Positions 33,861 to 47,600 of a stretch of DNA of 64,000 bases are shown here, one piece after another (within the stretch, counting starts at the first letter, position 1; each line of letters opens with the position of its first letter). The notes under the pieces are model-generated. The model had not been told where the DNA came from, did not search any database, and saw only the letters and a program-made list of their open reading frames with translations. The translations under genes and the position numbers were made by a program. Location: contig OZ024898.1 of NCBI GenBank assembly GCA_964017195.1, positions 6,364,967 through 6,428,966 on the forward strand. Direction: 5' to 3'. The stretch is from Siderastrea radians. Its lineage: Eukaryota; Cnidaria; Anthozoa; Scleractinia; Rhizangiidae.

Positions 33861-34842
33861 GGGCCTCTTCATATGATCCCGGTAACCGGGCTGGCTCGGT
33901 TACCGGGATGAATTTTGTCGTCTGTTCATATGGGAAATTTCAGCCCGGTTACCGGGATGAAATTCAAGAAACAAAACCAAAATGGCGCCACATAAACAAG
34001 TATTGTTCGCGACTATCATAGCTTTGTCGACTCTTGTAACTTTACTAAAATAAAGCTAATTCGAATACTTTTGAAGTGGAAATGCACACACGGCAAAATT
34101 ATGCTATTTTGGCCGCCCAGTTTCGAAAGCGAAGCTAATTTGTCAAAAACATTTTCATCCCGGTAACCGGGCTGGAGTGTTCATATGGGAAAATTTTCAT
34201 CCCGGTTGCCGAGATCTCGGGGCCTCTTCATATGAGCCCGGTTGACCGGGCTGGCCCGCTTTCCGAGATCTCGCCTCACTCCTATTTCCTTTGTAAAAAT
34301 TGCGATGTGTTCATATGAGAAGGCGGGCCAGCCCGGTTACCGAGATCTCGGCAACCGGGATGAGAATTTTCCCATATGAACACTCCAGCCCGGTTACCTG
34401 GATGAAAATGTTTTTGACAAATTAGCTTTGCTTTCGAAACTGGGCGGCCAAAATAGCATAATTTTGCCGTGTGTGCATTTCCACTTCAAAAGTATTCGAA
34501 TTAGCTTTATTAGTAAAGTTACAAGAGTCGGCAAAGCTATGATAGTCGCGAACAATACTTGTTAATGTTGCGCCATTTTGGTTTTGTTTCTTGAATTTCA
34601 TCCCGGTAACCGGGCTGAAATTTCCCATATGAACAGACGACAAAATTCATCCCGGTAACCGAGCCAGCCCGGTTACCGGGATCATATGAAGAGGCCCTCG
34701 GTTGTGGAAACCGAGATCTCGGTAACCGGGCTGGCCCGCCTTCTCATATGAACACATCGCAATTTTTACAAAGGAAATAGGAGTCAGGCGAGATCTCGGA
34801 AACCGGGCCAGCCCGGTCAACCGGGCTCATATGAAGAGGCCC
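33861..34842. mobile_element. Nested palindromic MITE, 982 bp, with TGA target duplication
   Basis: Starts GGGCCTCTTCATATGATCCC and ends with the complement GGGCTCATATGAAGAGGCCC. TGA flanks it at 33,858-33,860 and 34,843-34,845, and the interrupted tandem-unit sequence continues perfectly on both sides. Inside, four blocks follow each other as X (33,861-34,212), Y, X reversed (to about 34,696) and Y reversed. Each block is bounded by CATATG words and by CCGGTAACCGGG palindromes. A 3-bp duplication fits PIF/Harbinger or CMC. Non-coding. Confidence 0.75.
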
Positions 34843-36037
34843 TGAAACACAAAAGGTGATCCGGGGAAGTCCCTTGCTTTCGCCAAGTTCAAAAATTCAA
34901 CAGTGAAATGCAAGCATATTTTTGGCAGTTTTGCTTTGCTTCGCCAAAATCTTTAGGGAAAGTTGTGTAGAAAATTACAAGAAATTCAATGGAGTTGACT
35001 TCTCTTCAATGAGCGCAAGGACGAAGGTGCTAGCGAGCTTTGAAAGCCAATGATTCATGCTACGTGCCGTAGCACATAAACATTATGTCATTGAAACACA
35101 GAAGCCGATTCGGAGAAGTAAACTTGCTTGCACCAAATCACTCATCGAATCACGGCCTAAAATAGACTTTTACGGTTTTTCATAGCTACCAGTTTCCTTT
35201 AGATTTTAGAATGAGTTTTTTATCAAGAAATCTATTGAAGTTTCCGTGCCCTTGCTATTTAGAATTACGCTGACATGTCAGTTCGTTTATTTTAAAAAAA
35301 CGTGACTTAACTGAGTCACGCTATGGTCAAAATATTTCGTCACGTTCTTCTTCGCGAAAGCTAGGACAAGTGGATGACCAAGGAATGAGGGATGGGGTTC
35401 ATACTATCAGGGATTCATGTTACCACAGGGAGAAGGGTGCGGAGCAGACGCATAAGGGGAAATGGCAGCAAACACAGGTACGATAAATCATCAACTTTAA
35501 AATTTACACCACTTGAGCTCGTATCTTGAGTGACCGTAATATATTTTGCTCCCTGGGAGAAGGAGAAAAACGGCGGGGTCCAATGAAAGTAGGAACGAAG
35601 GTGCTAGCGAGCTTTGAAGCTGGAATGAATTCGCCTAACTTGCCGTGGCACGTAAACATTACATTACTGAAACACAGAAGCCGATTCGGGGAAGTCCCTT
35701 GCTTTCGCCAAGTTGAATAATTCAACAGTCAAATGCAAGCATTTTTTTGGCAGTTTTGCTTTGCTTTGCCAAAATCTTTAGGAAAAGTTGTGTAGAAAAG
35801 TACAAGGAATTCAATGCAGTTAACATTTCTTCGACGAGAGCAAGGACGAATGTACTAGGGAGCTTAAGTTTGAAAGATGGCATGAACTCGCGATCGCTAT
35901 GAACTTAGTAATTATGATGTAAAGTATGTATGTATGAGTGCCAAGAAGTGAGTAATACTGCCCTCCATAATTTCCCCCGACCACAGGCCTTAAAAGTAAG
36001 AAATTAGAAATGAGAACCAAGATAAAAGAAAAATCTT

Positions 36038-36110
36038 TGACCCCGGCGGGATTCGAACCCACGACCTCCGGATTAGAACACCGTCGCTCAACCAACTGAG
36101 CTACGAGGCC
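36038..36110 (-). tRNA. tRNA-Arg(UCU)-like gene, array copy 1
   Basis: 73 nt with a full cloverleaf: 7-bp acceptor (GGCCTCG with CGGGGTC), D stem GCTC/GAGC, and T stem around TTCGAAT. A box TAGCTCAGTTGG and B box GGTTCGAATCC match Pol III consensus, and a T5 run follows within about 6 bases. The loop GTTCTAA gives anticodon TCT. The anticodon stem is weak: outer A-G and inner T-T mismatches leave three pairs. It may be a functional variant or a tRNA-derived repeat. Confidence 0.6.
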
Positions 36111-37761
36111 AGGCTGAGTCACGCTATGATCAAAATAATAATTTCATCACCCTCTTCGTCACGCACGCTAAAACAGGGTGATTAGGCAAGTCGTGTCTTG
36201 ATTTATATTATCATGGCAAGCACATAAAAGATACGATAAGTCACCAACTTTTACCTGGCCGTAATATATTTTGGACCCCAAGGGCAGAGAGAACAACGGC
36301 GGGGTTAATGCCCCCTGGGGCTTTTCTTGTTTTTTTTTGTCGTGGTCAGTTGCCCCAGACCTGCGCTCGGTCAAAACAATACTTGCCGGTAAACTTTGTT
36401 CGTTCAGCGTTTATTCGCCAGAATTTTCATGAAAGTTGGTGTAGAAAATTACCGGCGATTTAATGGCATGAAAATTCCTTCGATGAAAGCAAGAACGAAG
36501 GTGCTAGCGAGCTTTGAAGCTGGCATGAATTTGCCAAACCTGCCCTGGCACGTAAACATTACATCACTGAAACACAAAAGGTGATCCGGGGAAGTCCCTT
36601 GCTTTCGCCAAGTTGAATAATTGAACAGTGAAATGCAAGCATATTTTTGGCAGTTTTGCTTTGCTTCGCCAAAATCTTAAGGGAAAGTTGTGTAGAAAAG
36701 TACAAGAAATTCAATGGAGTTGACTTCTCTTCAATGAGAGCAAGGACGAAGGTGCTAGCGAGCTTTGAAAGCCAATGATTCATGCTACGTGCCGTAGCAC
36801 ATAAACATTACGTCTGAAACACAGAAGCCGATTCGGAGAAGTAAACTTGCTTGCGCCAAATCACTCATCGAATGACGGCCTAAAATAGACTTTTACGGTT
36901 TTTCATAGCTACCAGTTTCCTTTAGATTTTAGAATGAGTTTTTTATCAAGAAATCTATTTAAATTTCCGTGCCCCTGCTATTTAGAATTACGCTGACATG
37001 TCAGCTCGTTTATTTTAAAAAAACGTGACTTAACTGAGTCACGCTATGGTCAAAATATTTCGTCACGTTCTTCTTCGCGAAAGCTAGGACAAGTGGATGA
37101 CCAAGGAATGAGGGATGGGGTTCGTACTATCAGGGATTCATATTACCACAGGGAGAAGGGTGCAGAGCAGACGCATAAGGGGAAATGGCAGCAAACACAG
37201 GTACGATAAATCATCAACTTTAAAATTTACAATACTTGAGCTCGTATCTTGAGTGACCGTAATATATTTTGCTCCCTGGGAGGAGGAGAAAAACGGCGGG
37301 GTCCGATGAAAGTAGGAAAGAAGGTGCTAGCGAGCTTTGAAGCTGGAATAAATTCGCCTAACTTGCCATGGCACGTAAACATTACATCACTGAAACACAG
37401 AAGCCGATTCGGGGAAGTCCCTTGCTTTCGCCAAGTTGAATAATTCAACAGTCAAATGCAAGCATTTTTTTGGCAGTTTTGCTTTGCTTCGCCAAAATCT
37501 TTAGGGAAAGTTGTGTAGAAAAGTACAAGGAATTCAATGCAGTTAACATTTCTTCGACGAGAGCAAGTACGAATGTACTAGGGAGCTTAAGTTTGAAAGC
37601 TGGCATGAACTCGCGATCGCTATGAACTTAGTAATTATGATGTAAAGTATGTATGTATGAGTGCCAAGAAGTGAGTAATACTGCCCTCCATAATTTCCCC
37701 CCGACCACGGGCCTTAAAAGTAAGAAATTAGAAATGTGAACCAAGATAAAAGAAAAATCTT

Positions 37762-37834
37762 TGACCCCGGCGGGATTCGAACCCACGACCTCCGGATTAG
37801 AACACCGTCGCTCAACCAACTGAGCTACGAGGCC
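37762..37834 (-). tRNA. tRNA-Arg(UCU)-like gene, array copy 2
   Basis: Identical over the 73-nt core to the copy at 36,038, with the same weak anticodon stem, intact A and B boxes and T5 terminator. Confidence 0.6.
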
Positions 37835-38055
37835 AGGCTGAGTCACGCTGTGATCAAAATAATAATTTCATCACGCTCTTCGTCACGCACGCTAAAACAG
37901 AGTGATTAGGCAAGTCGTGTCTTGATTTATATTATCATGGCAAGCACGTAAAAGATACGATAAATCACCAACTTTTACCTGGCCGTAATATATTTTGGAC
38001 CCCAAGGGCAGAGAGAACAACGGCAGGGTTAATGCCCCCTGGGGCTTTTCTTGTT

Positions 38056-38176
38056 ACCCCGCCGTCAGGACAGGGTCTAGTAATACCCGTTTTTTTTTAC
38101 TCCGCCGTCAGGACGGGGTCTAGTAATACCCGTTTTTTACCCCGCCGTCAGGACGGGGTCTAGTAATACCCGTTTT
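38056..38176. repeat. GC-hairpin / poly-T motif, three copies
   Basis: Three units of the CCCCGCCGTCAGGACGGGG motif (the first with one change in the right stem) at the junction between array units 2 and 3. Confidence 0.75.
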
Positions 38177-39187
38177 TTTTTTTTTTTTGTCGTCGTGGTC
38201 ACTTGCCCCAGACCTCCGCTCGGTCAAAACAATACTTGCCGGTAATGTGCGTTCGTTTAGCGTTTATTCGCCAGAATTTTCATGAAAGTTGGTTTAGAAA
38301 ACTACTGGCGATTTAATGGCATAAAAACCGCTTCGCTGAAAGCAAGAACGAAGGTGCTAGCGAGCTTTGAAGCTGGCATGAATTCTAATAACTTGCCCTG
38401 GCACGTAAACATTACATCACTGAAACACAGAAGCCGATTCGGGGAAGTCCCTTGCTTTCGCCAAGTTGAATAATTCAACAGTCAAATGCAAGCAGTTTCT
38501 GGGCAGTTTTGCTTTGCTTCGCCAAAATCTTTAGGGAAAGTTGTGTAGAAAAGTACAAGAAATTCAATGGAGTTGACTTCGCTTCGATGAGAGCAAGGAC
38601 GAAGGTGCTAGCGAGCCTTGAAAGCCAATGATTCAAGCTACGTGCCGTAGCACATAAACATTACGTCATTGAAAGACAGAAGCCGATTCGGAGAAGTAAC
38701 TTGCTTGCACCAAAACACTCATCAAATCACGGCCTAAAATAGACTTTTACGTTTTTTTCCCATAGCTACCAGTTTCCTTTAGATTTTAGAATAAGTTTCT
38801 TTATCAAGAAATCTATTTAAATTTCCGTGCCCTTGCTATTTAGAATTACGCTGGTATGCCAGTTCGTTTATTTAAAAAACGTGACGTAACTGAGTCACGC
38901 TACGGTCAAAATATTTCGTCACGTTCTTCTTCGCGAAAGCTAGGACAAAGGGATGACCAAGGAATGAGGGATGGGGTTCATACTATCAGGGATTCATGTT
39001 ATCACAGGGAGAAGGGTGCGGAGAAGACGTAAGGGGGAATGGCAGCAAACACGTCAAAGGTACGATAAATCACAAACTTTAAAATTTACACGCCTTGGGC
39101 TCGTATGTTGAGTGACCGTAACATATTTTGCCCCCTGGGAGGAGGAGAAAAACAGCGGGGTCCAATGCCCCTGGGGCGTTTCTTGTT

Positions 39188-39222
39188 ACCCCGCCGTCAG
39201 GACGGGGTCTAGCAATACTCCC
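39188..39222. repeat. GC-hairpin / poly-T motif, one copy
   Basis: One unit at the junction of array units 3 and 4, followed by a long T run. Confidence 0.7.
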
Positions 39223-40672
39223 TTTTTTTTTTTTTTTTTTTTTTTTTTGTCGTGGTCAGTTGCCCCAGACCTCCGCTCGGTCAAAACAATACTTGCCGGT
39301 AAACTTTGTTCATTTAGTGTTTATTCGCCAGAATTTTCATGAAAGTTGGTGTAGAAAATTACCGGCGATTTAATGGCATGAAAATTCCTTCGATGAAAGC
39401 AAGAACGAAGGTGCTAGCGAGCTTTGAAGCTGGCATGAATTTGCCAAACCTGCCCTGGCACGTAAACATTACATCACTGAAACACAAAAGGTGATCCGGG
39501 GAAGTCCCTTGCTTTCGCCAAGTTGAAAAATTCAACAGTGAAATGCAAGCATATTTTTGGCAGTTTTGCTTTGCTTCGCCGAAATCTTTAGGGAAAGTTG
39601 TGTAGAAAAGTACAAGAAATTCAATGGAGTTGACTTCTCTTCAATGAGAGCAAGGACGAAGGTGCTAGCGAGCTTTGAAAGCCAGTGATTCATGCTACGT
39701 GCCGTAGCACATAAACATTACGTCATTGAAACACAGAAGCCGATTCGGAGAAGTAAACTTGCTTGCGCCAAATCACTCATCGAATCACGGCCTAAAATAG
39801 ACTTTTACGGTTTTTCATAGCTACCAGTTTCCTTTAGATTTTAGAATGAGTTTTTTATCAAGAAATCTATTTAAATTTCCGTGCCCTTGCTATTTAGAAT
39901 TACGCTGACATGTCAGTTCGTTTATTTAAAAAAAACGTGCCTTAACTGAGTCACGCTATGGTCAAAATATTTCGTCACGTTCTTCTTCGCGAAAGCTAGG
40001 ACAAGTGGATGACCAAGGATGAGGGATGGGGTTCATACTATCAGGGATTCATGTTACCACAGGAAGGAGGGTGCGGAGCAGACGCATAAGGGGAAATGGC
40101 AGCAAACACAGGTACGATAAATCATCAACTTTAAAATTTACACCACTTGAGCTCGTATCTTGAGTGACCGTAATATATTCTGCTCCCTGGGAGGAGGAGA
40201 AAAACGGCGGGGTCCAATGAAAGTAGGAACGAAGGTGCTAGCGAGCTTTGAAGCTGGAATGAATTCGCCTAACTTGCCGTGGCGCGTAAACATTACATCA
40301 CTGAAACACAGAAGCCGATTCGGGGAAGTCCTTGCTTTCGCCAAGTTGAATAATTCAACAGTCAAATGCAAGCATTTTTTTGGCAGTTTTGCTTTGCTTC
40401 GCCAAAATCTTTAGGGAAAGTTGTGTAGAAAAGTACAAGGAATTCAATGTATTTAACATTTCTTCGACGAGAGCAAGGACGAATGTACTAGGGAGCTTAA
40501 GTTTGAAAGCTGGCATGAACTCGCGATCGCTATGAGCTTAGTAATTTATGATGTAAAGTATGTATGTATGAGTGCCAAGAAGTGAGTAATACTGCCCTCC
40601 ATAATTTCCCCCCGACCACAGGCCTTAAAAGTAAGAAATTAGAAATGAGAACCAAGATAAAAGAAAAATCTT

Positions 40673-40745
40673 TGACCCCGGCGGGATTCGAACCCACGAC
40701 CTCCGGATTAGAACACCGTCGCTCAACCAACTGAGCTACGAGGCA
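40673..40745 (-). tRNA. tRNA-Arg(UCU)-like gene, array copy 3
   Basis: As the copy at 36,038 but the first base is changed (G to T), giving a mismatch at the first acceptor pair. Anticodon TCT, A and B boxes intact. Confidence 0.5.
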
Positions 40746-43408
40746 AGGCTGAGTCACGCTATGATCAAAATAATAGTTTCATCACGCTTTTCGTCACGCA
40801 CGCTAAAACAGGATGATTAGGCAAGTCGTGCCTTGATTTATATTATCATCGCAAGCACGTAAAAGCTACGATAAATCACCAACTTTTACCTGGCCGTAAT
40901 ATATTTTGGACCCCAAGGGCAGAGAGAACAACGGCGGGGTTAATGCCCCCTGGGGCTTTTCTTGTTTTTTTTTGTCGTCGTGGTCACTTGCCCCAGACCT
41001 CCACTCGGTCAAAACAATACTTGCCGGTAATGTGCGTTCGTTTAGCGTTTATTCGCCAGAATTTTCATGAAAGTTGGTTTAGAAAACTACTGGCGATTTA
41101 ATGGCATAAAAACCGCTTCGCTGAAAGCAAGAACGAAGGTGCTAGCGAGCTTTGAAGCTGGCATGAATTCTAATAACTTGCCCTGGCATGTAAACATTAC
41201 ATCACTGAAACACAGAAGCCGATTCGGGGAAGTCCCTTGCTTTCGCCAAGTTGAATAATTCAACAGTGAAATGCAAGCAGTTTCTGGGCAGTTTTGCTTT
41301 GCTTCGCCAAAATCTTTAGGGAAAGTTGTGTAGAAAAGTACAAGAAATTCAATGGAGTTGACTTCTCTTCGATGAGAGCAAGTACGAAGGTGCTAGCGAG
41401 CCTTGAAAGCCAATGATTCAAGCTACGTGCCGTAGCACATAAACATTACGTCATTGAAAGACAGAAGCCGATTCGGAGAAGTAACTTGCTTGCACCAAAT
41501 CACTCATCAAATCACGGCCTAAAATAGACTTTTACGTTTTTTCCCCATAGCTACCAGTTTCCTTTAGATTTTAGAATAAGTTTCTTTATCAAGAAATCTA
41601 TTTAAATTTCCGTGCCCTTGCTATTTAGAATTACGCTGGCATGTCAGTTCGTTTATTTAAAAAACGTGACGTAACTGAGTCACGCTACGGTCAAAATATT
41701 TCGTCACGTTCTTCTTCGCGAAAGCTAGGACAAAGGGATGACCAAGGAATGAGGGATGAGGTTCATACTATCAGGGATTCATGTTATCACAGGGAGAAGG
41801 GTGCGGAGAAGACGTAAGGGGGAATGGCAGCAAACACGTCAAAGGTACGATAAATCACAAACTTTAAAATTTACACGCCTTGGGCTCGTATGTTGAGTGA
41901 CCGTGACATATTTTGCCCCCTGGGAGGAGGAGAAAAACAGCGGGGTCCAATGCCCCTGGGGCGTTTCTTGTTTTTTTTTTTTGTGGTGGTCAGTTGCCCC
42001 AGACCTTCGCTCGGTGAAAACAATACTTGCCGGTAATGTGCGTTCGTTTAGCGTTTATTCGCCAGAATTTTCATGAAAGTTGGTGAAGAAAATTACCGGC
42101 GATTTAATGGCATGAAAATTCCTTCGATGAAAGCAAGAACGAAGGTGCTAGTGAGCTTTGAAGCTGGCATGAATTTGCCAAACCTTCCCTGGCACGGAAA
42201 CATTACATCACTGAAACACAAAAGGTGATCCGGGGAAGTCCCTTGCTTTCGCCAAGTTGAAAAATTCAACAGTGAAAAGCAAGCATATTTTTGGCAGTTT
42301 TGCTTTGCTTCGCCAAAATCTTTAGGGAAAGTTGTGTAGAAAAGTACAAGAAATTCAACGGAGTTGACTTCTCTTCAGTGACAGCAAGGACGAAGGTGCT
42401 AGCGAGCTTTGAAAGGCAATGATTCATGCTACGTGCCGTAGCACATAAACATTACGTCATTGAAACACAGAAGCCGATTCGGAGAAGTAAACTTGCTTGC
42501 GCCAAATCACTCATCGAATCACGGCCTAAAATAGACTTTTACGCTTTTTCATCGCTACCAGTTTCCTTTGGATTTTAGAATGAGTTTTTTATCAGGAAAT
42601 CTATTTAAATTTCCGAGCCCTTGCTATTTAGAATTACGCTGACATGTCAGTTCGTTTATTTTAAAAAAACACGTGACTTTACTGAGTCACGCTATGGTCA
42701 AAACATTTCGTCACGTTCTTCTTCGCAAAAGCTGGGACAAGTGGATGACCAAGGAATGAGGAATGGGGTTCATACTATCAGGGATTCATGTTACCACAGG
42801 GAGAAGGGTGCGGAGCAGACGCATAAGGGGAAATGGCAGCAAACACAGGTACCATAAATCATCAACTTTAAAATTTACACCACTTGAGCTCGTATCTTGA
42901 GTGACCGTAATATATTTTGCTCCCTGGGAGGAGGAGAAAAACGGCAGGGTCCAATGAAAGTACGAACGAAGGTGCTAGCGAGCTTTGAAGCTGGAATGAA
43001 TTCGCCTAACTTGCCGTGGCACGTAAACATTACATCACTGAAACACAGAAGCCGATTCGGGGAAGTCCCTTGCTTTCGCCAAGTTGAATAATTCAACAGT
43101 CAAATGCAAGCATTTTTTTGGCAGTTGTGCTTTGCTTCGCCAAAATCTTTAGGGAAAGTTGTGTAGAAAAGTACAAGGAATTCAATGGAGTTAACATTTC
43201 TTCGACGAGAGCAAGGACGAATGTACTAGGGAGCTTAAGTTTGAAAGATGGCATGAACTCGCGATCGCTATGAACTTAGTAATTATGATGTAAAGTATGT
43301 ATGTATGAGTGCCAAGAAGTGAGTAATACTGCCCTCCATAATTTCCCCCCGACCACAGGCCTTAAAAATAAGAAATTAGAAATGAGAACCAAGATAAAAG
43401 AAAAATCT

Positions 43409-43432
43409 TTGACCCCGGCGGGATTCGAACCC
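43409..43432 (-). pseudogene. 3' part of a tRNA-Arg-like copy split by the foldback element
   Basis: Contains the 3' acceptor strand and T arm up to GGGTTCGAAT (read on the minus strand). The remaining part begins at 49,388. The 10 bases at 43,423-43,432 are the left target duplication. Confidence 0.8.
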
Positions 43433-44637
43433 GGCTATCTCTAAAATAGGGAACGGGGAATGAAGGAACGGAGAACGGGGAACGGGGAACGGGGAACGGG
43501 GAACGGGGAATGGGGAACGGGGAATCTCTAAAATAGGGAATATCTAAAACAGGGAATCTCTAAAATAGGGAATCTCTAAAACGGGGAATCTCTAAAATAG
43601 GGAATCTCTAAAACGGGGAATCTCTAAAATAGGGAATATCTAAAACGGGGAATCTCTAAAATAGGGAATCTCTAAAATAGGGAATCTCTGAAACGGGGAA
43701 TCTCTAAAATAGGGAATCTCTAAAACGGGGAATCTCTAAGATAGGGAATCTCTAAAATAGGGAATCTCTAAAACGGGGAATCTCTAAAATAGGGAATATC
43801 TAAAACAGGGAATCTCTAAAATAGGGAATCTATAAAACGGGGAATCTCTAAAATAGGGAATCTCTAAAACGGGGAATCTCTAAAATAGGAAATCTCTAAA
43901 ATAGGGAATCTCAAAAACGGGGAATCTCTAAAATAGGGAATCTCTAAAACGGGGAATCTCTAAAATAGGGAATCTCTAAAATAGGGAATCTCTAAAACGG
44001 GGAATCTCTAAAATAGGGAACATCTAAAACGGGGAATCTCTAAAATAGGGAATCTCTAAAATGGGGAATCTCTAAAACGGGGAATCTCTAAAATAGGGAA
44101 TCTCTAAAACGGGGAATCTCTAAAATAGGGAATCTCTAAAATAGGGAATCTCTAAAACGGGGAATCTCTAAAATAGGTAATCTCTAAAACGGGGAATCTC
44201 TAAAATAGGGAATCTCTAAAATAGGGAATCTCTAAAACGGGGAATCTCTAAAATAGGGAATATCTAAAACAGGGAATCTCTAAAATAGGGAATCTCTAAA
44301 ACGGGGAATCTCTAAAATAGGGAATCTCTAAAACGGGGAATCTCTAAAATAGGGAATCTCTAAAATAGGGAATCTCTAAAACGGGGAATCTCTAAAACGG
44401 GGAATCTCTAAAATAGGGAATCTCTAAAATAGGGAATCTCTAAAATAGGGAATCTCTAAAACGGGGAATCTCTAAAATAGGGAATCTCTAAAATAGGGAA
44501 TCTCTAAAACGGGGAATCTCTAAAATAGGGAATCTCTAAAATAGGGAATCTCTAAAACGGGGAATCTCTAAAATAGGAAATCTCTAAAATAGGGAATCTC
44601 TAAAACGGGGAATCTCTAAAATAGGGAATATCTAAAT
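43433..44637 (+). repeat. Left terminal inverted repeat: 16-bp minisatellite array
   Basis: 1,205 bp. The outer part has GGGGAAC heptamers (about 43,450-43,520). The rest is about 70 copies of AATCTCTAAAAYRGGG in two main variants, ACGGGG and ATAGGG endings. These alternate in a loose five-unit (80-bp) pattern, with ATATC in place of ATCTC in occasional units. Confidence 0.9.
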
Positions 44638-47600
44638 CCACAAGCCCGAACTAAAATCTCATGTCTGTTTTTCTCTCCACCATAATTTGGAAAGGATAGA
44701 TAACCCAAGGGACCCTATAAACGCGTTGCGTGACCAACTCGTCACACATCCCTTTAATAAGGCACCGTAATTGCAGATCAGAGAAGAGAGGTATCTTTTT
44801 CGGTGTAATAAAATTGAGTGAACTGAAATAAATCACACCCTGCTGATTGTGATACAATTTATTTTTGTGTGTTGACTGCCGATACTACTTGCAACGCTTC
44901 TTTAAGTCTTGTTCCACGCTCCAGTTTCTCATTACTGTCACCTGTATTTTGATTGAACTGGTTAGCATTTGTATTACAATAAGAAGATACTGCACAGCTA
45001 AGTCGCGGAAACGCACACAGGAACGTTGTTGGCCAGATTCCATCCCCACTTTCCTGTTTACCTTTCAAATAAAGAGTTTATGTTTGCTACACGTAGAAGA
45101 GAGTCAGAACACCTCGACTTCTCATTCTGAACAGTGCGTAAGATATTTGATGCAAACTGACGGACCCGTGAGGAAACCGAAACTAAATAGGATCCAAACC
45201 CACCAATGGCAGTTCATGTTTGTAATGGGAATTCTTTGGATAATTTTCCATAGCCAATCAAAGAAAACGTAATGATAACTTTGTACAAGTGGGATCGGAA
45301 CGGCGCGCAGCACTGTAACAGAAAAGCGCTGCTTCGATTGCGAATTGCCGAGTCGACCAAGCCGTGTTCCACCGTGGAAAGGTAAGCAAACATCACAACC
45401 CGTGATACCCTGCTAACAGAGACTTTTCGTTTTGTATTCACGATAAACAAAACAACTAAGCGAAGTACGAGAGACGCGAACATCATCATACATGCTAAGA
45501 ACACTTTCCAGAAAGAAACACTCTGCTAGCAGGGTATACCTATAAACTGTAAACTGTTAAGCACGTTTTCGAATTCTCATATGAACGGTAACAATACCTA
45601 TGTTATATTATTTTACTGTAAGCAAAAGAAAAAAATGTACAACAGCCTCATTTTACCAATAACTAATAAAGGAGCCATTTACGCTGGCTTTGCGCCTCGA
45701 GCCAACAACATGTGACTGTGATGTCGTGACCGTTTACGTCTCGACTGTGATGGCGTGACTTTTGACATCTTGAGCCAAAAACATGTTGCGTTTTGAGTGG
45801 TGACTGTTATTGTCTAGACTTGTTCCAGATGTACCTTATTTTTACTTATTTTCGCGCGTCTTAATTTTAGCTAATTGAAAAAAAAATTGAGAAATTAAAG
45901 GCCAGCACAAAAAATCCTCTCAAAATGTACACACGCAGAATGTAATACACTCGTGAGAAATTTACATAATCAAACATATGAATCAATAAATATAAGAGCG
46001 ATTTTCGTTTGACATGGAAGTAACTACGTGCGAACAAACAACAAAGGAATCAAACAATGGCAATTTAATTTCATTGGTTTAGGGAACAGACACAAACGCA
46101 CACGGCTTTTGGTTGGTTTAGCGAACATCAAGCATTTTCCACCTAGTAAAGAGCTTTCATGTACCTCTGTATTCAGCAATACGATTGCACAAGGAACAAT
46201 GCTTTACCCATATTAGGGTTCTCTTCAGCGGTAAAGGAACGAGGTCTTGTTTTCACACTTTTAACTAGTGGCTGATGAAACAAATAACGAACGCTTACGG
46301 AAACACTTTTTCAAGGTCAAATGAAAATCGCTCTATTAGCAAGTTCTTACCTACATACCCTCTACCGTCTTGATCTGCAAACTAGTGAATGACGGACTGT
46401 TCATTACCTCTGCAGAGGTTTAGAAAAGTAACATTTTATGGACACTTTTTCACGAAATGGAATGCTCTTTCACCAGTTTGTCTTCTTGAAATCGCGAAAT
46501 CAAAGCCTCGTAAATATTGGCTTGCCAAATTGGCGAAATTAAGTACGGCTGTATGTCGCGGGTTTGATGGGTATCTTGTCGAGATCAAAAGGGGAAAGAA
46601 GAAATCGAAACAGAAAGTTACCGCTTGAAAGGTTATTGGAAAATGGGAATGCAGTCTACAGGACGCGCTTTGCTGATTTGGCAAACATCGAATCCGGCTC
46701 GGGTTAATCTTTTCCAGTGCCTTCGATGATGTTTATTTTTTCTCTGGAAGCCCAGTTCGAACAAGTTTGAGTGTCTTGTTATTGACCTTAAAACAGGAAT
46801 TTTTTTGTTTTGGCCCTTAAATGCCTTGCTTAACTTGTGTCAGTTTGAGGGCCCTAACAAGCAGTACCAAGTCGCACGGGATTGTTGTTGTTGTTGTTGA
46901 TAACACTGTTAAAAACGTATCCTAATAATTACAACTGTTAACGAACACTGTTTGCTGCCAAACGTATCAGAAATGCAGTTTTTTTTTCACGAGAGTTTCA
47001 GAGAATACAGTTTATTCTATGTAAGATAAGAGTGCAAATTCGTAAAAGAGAAGAGTTTTGTTGAAATTACAATTAAAAAGGGTTTTAATTCAACCATAGG
47101 TAATAAAAGAATCTGGTTTTTGAAGCTCAGTGAAGTCCTTTGTTTTATTACTTTTGTTAGGTTTTGAATTTTGCATGAGCAACTAACCAATCAAATTGTT
47201 ACTGTTAAGATATTCAGCCACAGCATATGAACTTTAAACAAAGGAATGTGCACGGTCAAGGTACTTTTAAACTTGCAAGGTTTTGTAGTTAGTTTTTAAT
47301 TGACAATTCACACGTTTCCTTTTCGGTAAGGACATGTAATTGTTTGGTATTGTCTAAAGTTTTATCCGTCACAATGACGCATAAATTTCAAAGCAACGTA
47401 ACTAGGGATAATTACTTACTCATTTCTTCGCCTCTTCGGAATATTTCACCCGATCCAGTCTGAAAGGTGTAGCAGAGAAAACCAGCAGTCGCGATTTCCA
47501 GTAACGTTTCCAGTGTGCTCGGAAAAATTGACAGAAAATGGAAAAATGTTTCTGCTTACATTTTCTGATCAGCTACACCCCTTCAACTTCAATTCTAAAC

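Noticed and set aside
35820..36122. Recurring minus-strand frames reading QLVERRCSNPEVVGSNPAG (also near 37,628, 40,530, 50,752 and 53,211)
   Set aside because: This peptide is the classic read-through translation of a tRNA gene; the frames overlay the tRNA-like copies and are not proteins.
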